Made by a program: the position numbers and the translations under genes
Shown here: positions 1 through 4,848 of the stretch, piece after piece
Position numbering within the stretch: position 1 is the stretch's first letter
How the letters are laid out: the number at the start of each line of letters is the position of its first letter
Notes under the pieces: model-generated
What the model was told of the DNA's origin: nothing
What the model saw: only the letters and a program-made list of their open reading frames with translations
Database searches by the model: none
Assembly (NCBI GenBank): GCA_937942205.1
Contig: CALDFO010000431.1
Coordinates: 1 to 5,857, forward strand
Direction: 5' to 3'
DNA: 5,857 bases
Origin: an uncultured Alphaproteobacteria bacterium
GTDB taxonomy: Bacteria > Pseudomonadota > Alphaproteobacteria > Micropepsales > Micropepsaceae

Positions 1-1
1 G

Positions 2-154
2 ATCAGCAAGCGCGAGAACTTCTACCAGCAGGAGTATTGCGGCTGTGTCTATTCCCTGCGCGACACCAACATGCACCGGGTGAAGCAGGGCCGCGCGCCG
101 ATCACGCTGGGCACCCAATATTACGGCCAGGGCGACGGCCCGAAGAAAGACTGA
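2..154 (+). CDS. queH: Epoxyqueuosine reductase QueH, C-terminal fragment
   Basis: This is the last 50 codons of a gene that begins before the window; the reading frame is open from base 2 to the TGA at 152-154. The peptide contains [15 protein letters not shown], which matches the conserved C-terminal Cys-Gly-Cys signature of the QueH (DUF208) family. QueH reduces epoxyqueuosine to queuosine in tRNA, the last step of queuosine synthesis, and is a cytoplasmic metalloprotein unrelated to the cobalamin-dependent QueG. The tail after the signature ([14 protein letters not shown]) resembles extensions I recall in alphaproteobacterial members. nrdR starts 9 bp downstream, so the two may be cotranscribed. 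The assignment rests on a short fragment, and the N-terminal cysteine motifs lie outside the window. Confidence 0.72.
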   Translation: MSKRENFYQQEYCGCVYSLRDTNMHRVKQGRAPITLGTQYYGQGDGPKKD

Positions 155-163
155 GGAGACGCG

Positions 164-625
164 ATGCGCTGCCCATTCTGCGGACATGAAGACAGCCAGG
201 TGAAGGACAGCCGTCCTTCCGAGGACAATTCGGCGATCCGCCGCCGCCGCCACTGCCCGGAATGCGGCGGGCGCTTCACCACCTTCGAGCGCGTGCAGTT
301 GCGCGAGCTGATCGTGGTGAAGAAAAGCGGCCGCCGGGAGACCTTCGACCGCGACAAGCTGGAGCGTTCGATCAATCACGCCCTGCGCAAGCGCCCGGTG
401 GAGCGCGAGCGGGTGGACCGCACCGTCACCGGCATCGTGCGCCGCCTGGAGTCGATGGGCGAGAACGAGATTCCGGTCAATGTGATCGGCGAACTGGTGA
501 TGCAGGCGCTGGCCAGCCTGGACAAGGTGGCCTATGTGCGCTTCGCCTCGGTCTATCGCAACTTCCGCGAAACCCGCGATTTCGAGGCGCTGATCGGCGA
601 ACTCGAAGGTGATGATAAGCTTTAA
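164..625 (+). CDS. nrdR: Transcriptional repressor NrdR
   Basis: The gene encodes 153 residues, the usual length for NrdR. An N-terminal zinc ribbon is formed by C3/C6 (MRCPFC) and C31/C34 (CPEC), separated by the conserved DSR...IRRRR stretch. The ATP-cone domain follows from about residue 49 ([17 protein letters not shown]) to about 139 ([13 protein letters not shown]). NrdR senses ATP/dATP through the cone and represses ribonucleotide reductase operons by binding paired NrdR boxes. The ATG at 164 follows a GAGGAG Shine-Dalgarno at 154-159 that overlaps the upstream queH stop, so translational coupling with queH is plausible. In many alphaproteobacteria nrdR is followed by ribD/ribE; here a palindromic repeat and ribH come directly after. 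All diagnostic residues are present. Confidence 0.97.
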   Translation: MRCPFCGHEDSQVKDSRPSEDNSAIRRRRHCPECGGRFTTFERVQLRELIVVKKSGRRETFDRDKLERSINHALRKRPVERERVDRTVTGIVRRLESMGENEIPVNVIGELVMQALASLDKVAYVRFASVYRNFRETRDFEALIGELEGDDKL

Positions 626-630
626 TGATG

Positions 631-734
631 ACCCCCTCCGGCTTCAACTTACGCTCGGCTCCCAAGGGGTCGCCTTCGCACGTTGAAGCCACCTCCCCCT
701 TGGTGCGTGCTTCGCACGCGAAGGGGGAGGAGGG
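631..734 (+). repeat. Intergenic palindromic repeat, copy 1 (nrdR-ribH gap)
   Basis: The gap between nrdR and ribH is almost filled by two nested dyads. GGCTTCAAC (640-648) pairs perfectly with GTTGAAGCC (682-690). CCTCCCCCTT (692-701) pairs perfectly with AAGGGGGAGG (721-730), enclosing an inner GCGTGC-TTC-GCACGC stem (705-719). The C-rich left arm, GC-rich inner dyad and G-rich right arm recur in two other gaps of this window, near 2866-2955 and 3926-4030. This suggests a dispersed REP-like family. There is no T-tract, so it is not a classical terminator. Confidence 0.75.
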
Positions 735-746
735 CCTGAGCAAGCC

Positions 747-1163
747 ATGAACATACTGATTATCGAGGCGCGATATTTTCCGGCCGTGGCCGATGCGCTG
801 ATGGACGGCGCCACCGCCGCGCTGGAAAAAGGCGCGGCGCGGTTTGAGCGGCTGTCGCTGCCCGGCGTGCTGGAGATCGTGCCCGCTTTGGCCATGGCGG
901 TGCGCGCCGGAAAATATGACGGCTATGTCGCGCTGGGCGCGGTGGCCGGTCCCGCCCATATCGCGGATGCCTATTACACCCAGGCGATGCAGGGTTTGAC
1001 CGCATTGGGCACCCAGGGCCTGGCCATCGGCAACGGGCTGGTGCTGGCCTCGGACGAAGGCGCGGCGCTGGACATGGCGCTGCGCCAGGACATTGGCGGC
1101 GACGCCGCCCGCGCCTGTCTGGCGCTGGCCACCCATGGCGAACGGCTGGGATATTCCCGATGA
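747..1163 (+). CDS. ribH: Divergent 6,7-dimethyl-8-ribityllumazine synthase homologue
   Basis: The gene encodes 138 residues, shorter than the usual 150-160. Family features are clear: the N-terminal ILIIEARYFPAVADALMDGA strand/helix, the LPGVLEI substrate loop (38-44), YVALGAV (60-66) and AIGNGLV (93-99). RibH condenses 5-amino-6-ribitylamino-uracil with dihydroxybutanone phosphate to make lumazine, the penultimate step of riboflavin synthesis. Two normally conserved parts differ. The phosphate-binding RGET-x-H loop is shortened to AGPAH (67-71), keeping the His. The C-terminal NKG/DKG...AA region reads DIGGDAA (115-121). Function as a true lumazine synthase is therefore uncertain, although fold homology looks secure. 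The ATG at 747 is preceded at about 12 nt by a purine-rich run belonging to the upstream repeat. The stop overlaps the nusB start (ATGA), implying coupled translation. Confidence 0.85.
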   Translation: MNILIIEARYFPAVADALMDGATAALEKGAARFERLSLPGVLEIVPALAMAVRAGKYDGYVALGAVAGPAHIADAYYTQAMQGLTALGTQGLAIGNGLVLASDEGAALDMALRQDIGGDAARACLALATHGERLGYSR

Positions 1164-1648
1164 GCTCGCCGCAAGCCCAGGCCCGCGCCGATGCCCGCCA
1201 TGCCGCCCGCCTGGGCGCCGTGCAGGCCCTGTATCAGATGGAAATGAACGGCAGCGGCGCCGCCGAGGTGGCGCAGGAATTCGCCGATCACCGTTTCGCC
1301 GAACTGCCGGTTTTACCCGATGCCGATTTCTTCCATGCCATCGTCAATGGCGTGCCGCCGCATCAGGTGGAGATCGACCGCGCCATCGCCGCCTCGCTGT
1401 CCGAGAAATGGAAGCTGGAGCGGGTGGATTCCATCCTGCGCGCCATTCTGCGCTGCGGCGTGTACGAACTGGTGGCCCAGCGCGAGGTGCCCGCCAGGGC
1501 GGTGATCGACGAGTATGTCGCCGTGGCCGGGGCCTTTTTCGGCGGCGACGAGCCGGGTTTCGTCAATGCCGCCCTCGATAATATCGCGCGCCGCAAGCGG
1601 GCGGCGGAGTTCGGATTGCCGGTACCGGCGGACGAGCTCGACTTCTAG
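1160..1648 (+). CDS. nusB: Transcription antitermination factor NusB
   Basis: This 162-residue protein matches the all-helical NusB family. The N-terminal helix reads ARLGAVQALYQMEM (16-29). The central motif RVDSILRAILRCGVYEL (88-104) is followed by VPARAVIDEYVAVAGAF (110-126) and the C-terminal FVNAALDNIAR (134-144), which are the family's signature segments. NusB binds boxA RNA with NusE (ribosomal protein S10) and promotes antitermination and processivity on rRNA operons. The ATG at 1160 overlaps the ribH TGA by one ATGA unit, the common ribH-nusB arrangement. A short tail ending VPADELDF follows the conserved domain. In many alphaproteobacteria thiL follows directly; here the next gene is an aldolase homologue after a 104-bp gap. 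Confidence 0.96.
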   Translation: MSSPQAQARADARHAARLGAVQALYQMEMNGSGAAEVAQEFADHRFAELPVLPDADFFHAIVNGVPPHQVEIDRAIAASLSEKWKLERVDSILRAILRCGVYELVAQREVPARAVIDEYVAVAGAFFGGDEPGFVNAALDNIARRKRAAEFGLPVPADELDF

Positions 1649-1672
1649 CTTGCCATCGCGATGTTCCGCTTA

Positions 1673-1696
1673 TTTCGCGCCTGCGAAGGCGCGAAA
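1673..1696 (+). terminator. Perfect hairpin with GCGA tetraloop after nusB
   Basis: TTTCGCGCC (1673-1681) is the exact reverse complement of GGCGCGAAA (1688-1696). The enclosed TGCGAA allows a further T-A pair, giving a 10-bp stem capped by GCGA, a GNRA-type tetraloop. It begins 25 bp after the nusB stop and ends 56 bp before the aldolase start. No T-run follows (next bases GACTTG), so intrinsic termination is doubtful. It could be a weak terminator, an mRNA 3' end stabiliser or an RNA-processing site at the junction of the ribH-nusB unit and the next gene. Confidence 0.45.
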
Positions 1697-1752
1697 GACT
1701 TGCGGCCGCGCCACAGGCGGACCACTCTGACCCAAACCCTGGGGAGGACATC

Positions 1753-2853
1753 ATGGACATCAAGAAGCGTGACTTTCTGCTGGCGGGCGCGGCGCTGGGC
1801 GCGGCGGCCGCCGCCACCGGCGCAATGGCACAGACCAAGCCGGTCAATTCGGGCCAGCAGCCGTCCAGCATGGACCCGAACTACAAGCCGCGCCGCCTGA
1901 ACAAGGTGATCGAGCTGTGGGAAGACGGCCAGCCGATCTATTACACCGGCGCAGGCGTGGGGCCGGGCATCGACCCGTATGAGCAGGGCAAGAAGATGGC
2001 CAAGACCTGGGCCGACGCCATCAATTACGAGATGGAGCATGGCCTGTTCGATCTGAAAGACCTGCGCGAATTCATGCGCGGCCTGAAGGATGGCGGCCCC
2101 ACCCGGTCGGGCCACAAATTCCCGGTGGTGTTCGTGACGCCGCCGGTGATCGGGCTGGATGAAGCCTATGCCCGCGCCAACACCTGGGTGCTGGAGCAGA
2201 TCCTCTGCACCGGCGTGATGGGCATTCACATCTGCCATGCCCGCGATCCCAAGGCGGTCGAGACCTACGCCCATATGGGCTGCCGCTATCCCTTCCAGGA
2301 CACGCCCGGCGTGCCGAAACTGGCGATGCAGGGCCTGCGCGGCAACAGCGCCAGCTATGCCGCCAATATCTGGGGCGTGGCGGGCGGCACCTATCAGCAT
2401 ATCGCCGATCTGTGGCCGCTGAACAAGCGTGGCGAGCTGATCTTCGGCCTCAAGATCGAGGACACCTATGGCGATGTCACCGCCGACGCCATGCTGGGCG
2501 TTCCCGGCGTGTCCTTCGCCGAATGGGGACCGGGCGACCACAATCTCTGGCTCAACGGCTATAACAGTGTCGCAGACGGCGGCCTGTCGGGTCATCCGGT
2601 GGTGCGCGACGCCCAGGGCAAGGTGGTGGAAGACATTTCGGCGCTGCCCAACATGCAGAAGGTCCGCAGCGACATCCTGAACCTGTGCAAGAAGCACAAG
2701 GTGAACTTCCTGAACGCGGCGGAAACCCAGCCGGGGCACAACAATGTCGTCCAGCAGATCAAGGACGGCGCGATGGTGATCTCGGCGGGCGCGGGCGGCG
2801 AGGCGGTGGCGGTCATGGGCCGCGAATACAGCAAGCGAAAGATGCCTGTTTAA
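1753..2853 (+). CDS. HpcH/HpaI-type aldolase homologue with Tat-like signal peptide
   Basis: The gene encodes 366 residues. The N-terminus KKRDFLLAG followed by an Ala-rich hydrophobic stretch and AMA|Q (cleavage likely after residue 26) resembles a Tat signal with KR in place of RR, so periplasmic export is inferred. The rest follows the HpcH/HpaI aldolase pattern. EMEHG (93-97) matches the EHG histidine motif, GLKIED (232-237) the metal-binding glutamate (E236), and WGPGD (258-262) the metal-binding aspartate (D262). FPVVFVT (123-129) aligns with the PVVRP strand of E. coli HpaI, but the catalytic arginine is absent. Family members cleave or form 2-oxo acid aldols using a divalent metal; the substrate here is unknown. 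A strong GGGGAGG Shine-Dalgarno (1741-1747) sets the ATG. Close relatives in my memory are annotated only as aldolase/citrate lyase family proteins. Confidence 0.8.
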   Translation: MDIKKRDFLLAGAALGAAAAATGAMAQTKPVNSGQQPSSMDPNYKPRRLNKVIELWEDGQPIYYTGAGVGPGIDPYEQGKKMAKTWADAINYEMEHGLFDLKDLREFMRGLKDGGPTRSGHKFPVVFVTPPVIGLDEAYARANTWVLEQILCTGVMGIHICHARDPKAVETYAHMGCRYPFQDTPGVPKLAMQGLRGNSASYAANIWGVAGGTYQHIADLWPLNKRGELIFGLKIEDTYGDVTADAMLGVPGVSFAEWGPGDHNLWLNGYNSVADGGLSGHPVVRDAQGKVVEDISALPNMQKVRSDILNLCKKHKVNFLNAAETQPGHNNVVQQIKDGAMVISAGAGGEAVAVMGREYSKRKMPV

Positions 2854-2865
2854 GCGTATTCCGGC

Positions 2866-2955
2866 TTTCTTCCCCCTCTGCGCGAAGCGCTTGGAGGGGG
2901 AAGATGTCGTAGCGAGGTGTCTGCGGAGCAGACCCGAGCTGCGACAGATGGGGGT
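2866..2955 (+). repeat. Intergenic palindromic repeat, copy 2 (aldolase-thiL gap)
   Basis: TCTTCCCCCTC (2868-2878) is perfectly complementary to GAGGGGGAAGA (2894-2904), with an inner GCGC-GAA-GCGC stem (2880-2890). A second dyad follows: GTCGTAGC (2906-2913) with GCTGCGAC (2938-2945, one G-T wobble), enclosing GTCTGC-GGA-GCAGAC (2919-2933). The block ends in ATGGGGG. It shares the C-rich arm, the CGTAGC core and the G-rich arm with copy 3. It probably separates the aldolase and thiL transcripts or stabilises an mRNA end; no T-tract is present. Confidence 0.75.
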
Positions 2956-2972
2956 AAACTTCATATATCCCG

Positions 2973-3000
2973 GCCGCCGCCTTTGTTTTACGCTGGCGGC
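2973..3000 (+). promoter_or_regulatory. Possible hairpin abutting the thiL start codon
   Basis: GCCGCC (2973-2978, or the shifted copy 2976-2981) can pair with GGCGGC (2995-3000), which ends immediately before the thiL ATG at 3001. The loop is T-rich (TTTGTTTTACGCT). No Shine-Dalgarno sequence is visible in the 20 bp before this ATG. Such a stem could affect initiation, but short GC-rich dyads are frequent in a genome of this composition, so this is a weak call. Confidence 0.3.
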
Positions 3001-3924
3001 ATGGACGAGTTCGGCATCATCGCCCGCTATTTCGCGCCCCTGGCGGGCGACAGCGCCTTTGGCCTGCGCGATGACGCGGCCATTCTGCCCCAGCGGGCTG
3101 GATGCGATCTGGTGGTGACCACCGACTCCATCGCCGAGGGTGTGGATTTCTTCGGCTTCGATCCGCCCGCCGCCATCGCCCGCAAGGCGCTGCGGGTGAA
3201 CCTGTCCGATCTGGCCGCCAAGGGCGCGGCGCCCGCATATTATCTGTTGAACCTGACCTTGCCCGCCACGGTGACGCCCGACTGGCTGGCCGGTTTCGCC
3301 GAGGGGCTGGCGCAGGACCAGCGCGCCTTCGGCATCTCTCTGCTGGGCGGCGACACCAGCGCCACCGACGGGCCGTTCTCGGCGGCGATCACCGCCTTTG
3401 GTTTTGTGCCCCAGGGCCGGATGGTGAGGCGCGGCGGCGCGCGCCCCGGCGATGATGTGTATGTGACGGGCACCATCGGCGACAGCGGCGGCGGGCTGGC
3501 GATCTTCCGGCGCGAGGTGCACAGCCTGTCCGATGCCGACCGCGACGCTTTGATCGGCCGCTATCGCGTGCCGCAGCCGCCGGTGGATTTCGCCGGGACA
3601 TTGCGCGAAATCGCCCACGCTGCGGTGGATGTGTCGGACGGACTGGTGGCGGATCTGGGCCATGTCGCCGCCGCCTCCGGCGTGCGGGTGGTGATCGAAG
3701 GCGAACAGGTGCCGTTGTCGCCCGCGCTGCGCGCCTTGTGGGGCGAGCAGGCGGTGCGCCGCGCCGTCACGGCGGGCGACGATTACCAGATCGCCTTCAC
3801 CGGCCCGCCCGGCCTGACCGGGCCTTTCACGCGCATCGGTCACGTCGAGCAGGGCGAGGGCGCGCATGTCCGCATCAAGGGCGCGGAGATGGTGCTGCCG
3901 CAAAAAGGCTACCGGCATTTTTGA
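3001..3924 (+). CDS. thiL: Thiamine-monophosphate kinase ThiL
   Basis: The protein has 307 residues from the chosen ATG. Motifs in order are LRDDAAIL (22-29, Mg/ATP aspartates), TTDS (40-43), RVNLSDLAAKGA (65-76), LLGGDTS (114-120), RPGDDVYVTG (148-157), VDVSDGL (209-215) and AGDDYQI (258-264), ending GYRHF. This is the full ThiL/PurM-like ATP-binding layout. ThiL phosphorylates thiamine monophosphate to thiamine diphosphate with ATP in the cytoplasm. The frame stays open upstream to a GTG at 2917, but those 28 codons lie in the palindromic repeat. The family normally begins with xEFxxIARYFAPLA, as here, so 3001 is preferred despite the lack of a clear Shine-Dalgarno. An aldolase gene separates it from nusB, its usual partner. 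Residues are intact, so activity is expected. Confidence 0.95.
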   Translation: MDEFGIIARYFAPLAGDSAFGLRDDAAILPQRAGCDLVVTTDSIAEGVDFFGFDPPAAIARKALRVNLSDLAAKGAAPAYYLLNLTLPATVTPDWLAGFAEGLAQDQRAFGISLLGGDTSATDGPFSAAITAFGFVPQGRMVRRGGARPGDDVYVTGTIGDSGGGLAIFRREVHSLSDADRDALIGRYRVPQPPVDFAGTLREIAHAAVDVSDGLVADLGHVAAASGVRVVIEGEQVPLSPALRALWGEQAVRRAVTAGDDYQIAFTGPPGLTGPFTRIGHVEQGEGAHVRIKGAEMVLPQKGYRHF

Positions 3925-3925
3925 T

Positions 3926-4030
3926 CCTCCCCCGTTCACAGGGGAGGTGCCGTAGCACGCGCCTGCGCGTGCGAAGGCGGAGGGGGAATTTCTCCCCTCG
4001 CCATACGCTTCGCGCGCGGGGGGAGGGGGT
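3926..4030 (+). repeat. Intergenic palindromic repeat, copy 3 (after thiL), probably a double unit
   Basis: Starting 2 bp after the thiL stop, CCTCCCC (3927-3933) pairs with GGGGAGG (3941-3947). GCACGCGC (3955-3962) pairs perfectly with GCGCGTGC (3965-3972), and a GGAGGGGGA arm follows (3979-3987). A second C-rich/G-rich pair, CTCCCC (3992-3997) with GGGGAG (4020-4025), encloses TACGCTTCGCGCG. The layout resembles two adjacent units of the same repeat seen at 631-734 and 2866-2955. CGTAGC is shared with copy 2. It may act in 3' end formation for thiL, but no T-tract follows. Confidence 0.7.
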
Positions 4031-4071
4031 CGTTAATAAACTTCTAACTATGATTTGTGAGGCTGATGGCC

Positions 4072-4584
4072 ATGAAACGCGCCATGATTCCGCTTCTGCT
4101 GCTCCTGGCCGTTCCCGCTTTGGCGGCGGAGCATGGCGCGGCCGGTGACAGCAAAAAGGGCGGCAAGCCCGGCACCAATGTGGACATGCCCTATCTGATG
4201 GCGCCGCTGACCGACGCGGACGGCAAGCTGATCGGCTATGCCTATATTTCCACCCGCCTGACCGCCGCCTCGGAAGGCGTGGTGGTGGCGGTGCGCGAAA
4301 AGCTCCCCTTCATCCAGGACTCGTTCGTCCGCAATGTGAACGCCACCCGGGTGACGACGGCCGACGACCCGCAGAAGGTGGACATCCCCGCCATGGAGGC
4401 GCGGCTGCTAGCCGATGCCCGCAAGGTGATGGGCGCGAACAAGGTCAAGCAGATCACGGTCTGCACGGTGCAGATCGCCGAACTGCGGCCCAAGCAGACG
4501 CCGGCGCTGCACACCCCACCGGAAAAGGCCCCGACCAGCGGTGAAGCGCCCAAAAATCCCGTCCAGTCGCGCTGCCAGACGTGA
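4072..4584 (+). CDS. Secreted protein with FliL-like pattern, function unknown
   Basis: From the ATG at 4072 the protein has 170 residues. MKR plus the hydrophobic IPLLLLLAVPALA (6-18) forms a classical Sec signal peptide, probably cleaved near ALA|A. A Gly/Lys-rich linker (24-35) leads to a domain at 37-138: MPYLMAPLTDADGKLIGYAYIS, REKLPFIQDSFVR, then a helix and VKQITVCTVQIAEL. This strand-helix order and the 'LPxIxDxF' element resemble the periplasmic domain of FliL, though there is no retained transmembrane anchor and homology is inferred by eye. The tail (139-170) is rich in Pro, Thr and Lys and likely disordered. Starts at 4057 (GTG) and 4066 (ATG) are possible, but GAGG at 4059-4062 is best spaced for 4072 and gives a cleaner signal. 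No flagellar gene is nearby; hppA follows. Confidence 0.7.
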   Translation: MKRAMIPLLLLLAVPALAAEHGAAGDSKKGGKPGTNVDMPYLMAPLTDADGKLIGYAYISTRLTAASEGVVVAVREKLPFIQDSFVRNVNATRVTTADDPQKVDIPAMEARLLADARKVMGANKVKQITVCTVQIAELRPKQTPALHTPPEKAPTSGEAPKNPVQSRCQT

Positions 4585-4587
4585 GGC

Positions 4588-4652
4588 TGGGGCCCGATTT
4601 TCGGGCCTGATCCCTGGACCTGATCTCTGGGCCTGATTTTCTATCCTGATTT
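4588..4652 (+). repeat. 13-bp tandem repeat, five copies, upstream of hppA
   Basis: The core CCTGAT (first copy CCCGAT) occurs at 4593, 4606, 4619, 4632 and 4645, a spacing of exactly 13 bp each time. The units are TGGGGCCCGATTT, TCGGGCCTGATCC, CTGGACCTGATCT, CTGGGCCTGATTT and TCTATCCTGATTT, giving a consensus close to CTGGGCCTGATTT. The array begins 3 bp after the stop of the FliL-like gene. The first two units also form a perfect hairpin, GGCCCGA-TTT-TCGGGCC (4591-4607). The function is unknown; it may be slipped-strand duplication or a regulatory array. Confidence 0.8.
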
Positions 4653-4848
4653 TCCTGTCAGAATCCCCTGCCGGAGCGGTTGCCTGCGGCATGTCCTTTT
4701 GGCACTCTTTGCGCGCCCTTGAAGCGGCGAGTCCCATCAGCCTCCAGGATGGGACCCCGGCCATGGGGATCGGCGTTCGGCCTTTCCCCGGTTCGACGGG
4801 ACGGCTTTTGCGCCGGCCCATAACGAACTTTCTGAAGGGGAGTATTCA
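4653..4848 (+). promoter_or_regulatory. Probable hppA leader/promoter region with hairpin
   Basis: About 196 bp without a credible gene lie before hppA. GTCCCATC (4731-4738) is perfectly complementary to GATGGGAC (4748-4755) across a 9-nt loop. A second short dyad, CCCC (4755-4758) with GGGG (4765-4768), follows, and ATGGG at 4763-4767 could compete for the first arm. AAGGGGAG at 4835-4842 is a good Shine-Dalgarno for hppA. I could not identify a convincing -35/-10 pair, and no known riboswitch class was recognised. Confidence 0.35.

Noticed and set aside
2917..3000. GTG start at 2917 extending ThiL by 28 residues
   Set aside because: The added codons lie inside the palindromic repeat, and the ThiL family normally starts at the EFxxIARYFAPLA segment beginning at 3001.
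1645..3939. A 764-codon open frame on the minus strand covering the aldolase and thiL
   Set aside because: It is antisense to two well-supported genes and runs through their intergenic repeat. The translation is rich in His, Arg, Gly and Ala with no recognisable domain. Long antisense frames are expected where GC-biased codons suppress antisense stops.
4057..4071. GTG 4057 or ATG 4066 as start of the FliL-like gene
   Set aside because: ATG 4072 is better spaced from GAGG at 4059-4062 and gives a cleaner signal peptide beginning MKR.
4588..4652. CRISPR-like array
   Set aside because: The 13-bp units are directly adjacent with no spacers, so this is a simple tandem repeat.
4699..4714. Sigma-54-like TTGGCAC...TTTGC element before hppA
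   Set aside because: The GG to GC distance is two bases short for the TTTGC match; with the correct spacing only GC of the -12 element matches.
4588..4848. Fluoride riboswitch or other known riboswitch upstream of the pyrophosphatase gene
   Set aside because: The conserved fluoride aptamer elements, such as the UGAUG...CUCCU segment, are not present, and no other class was recognised.
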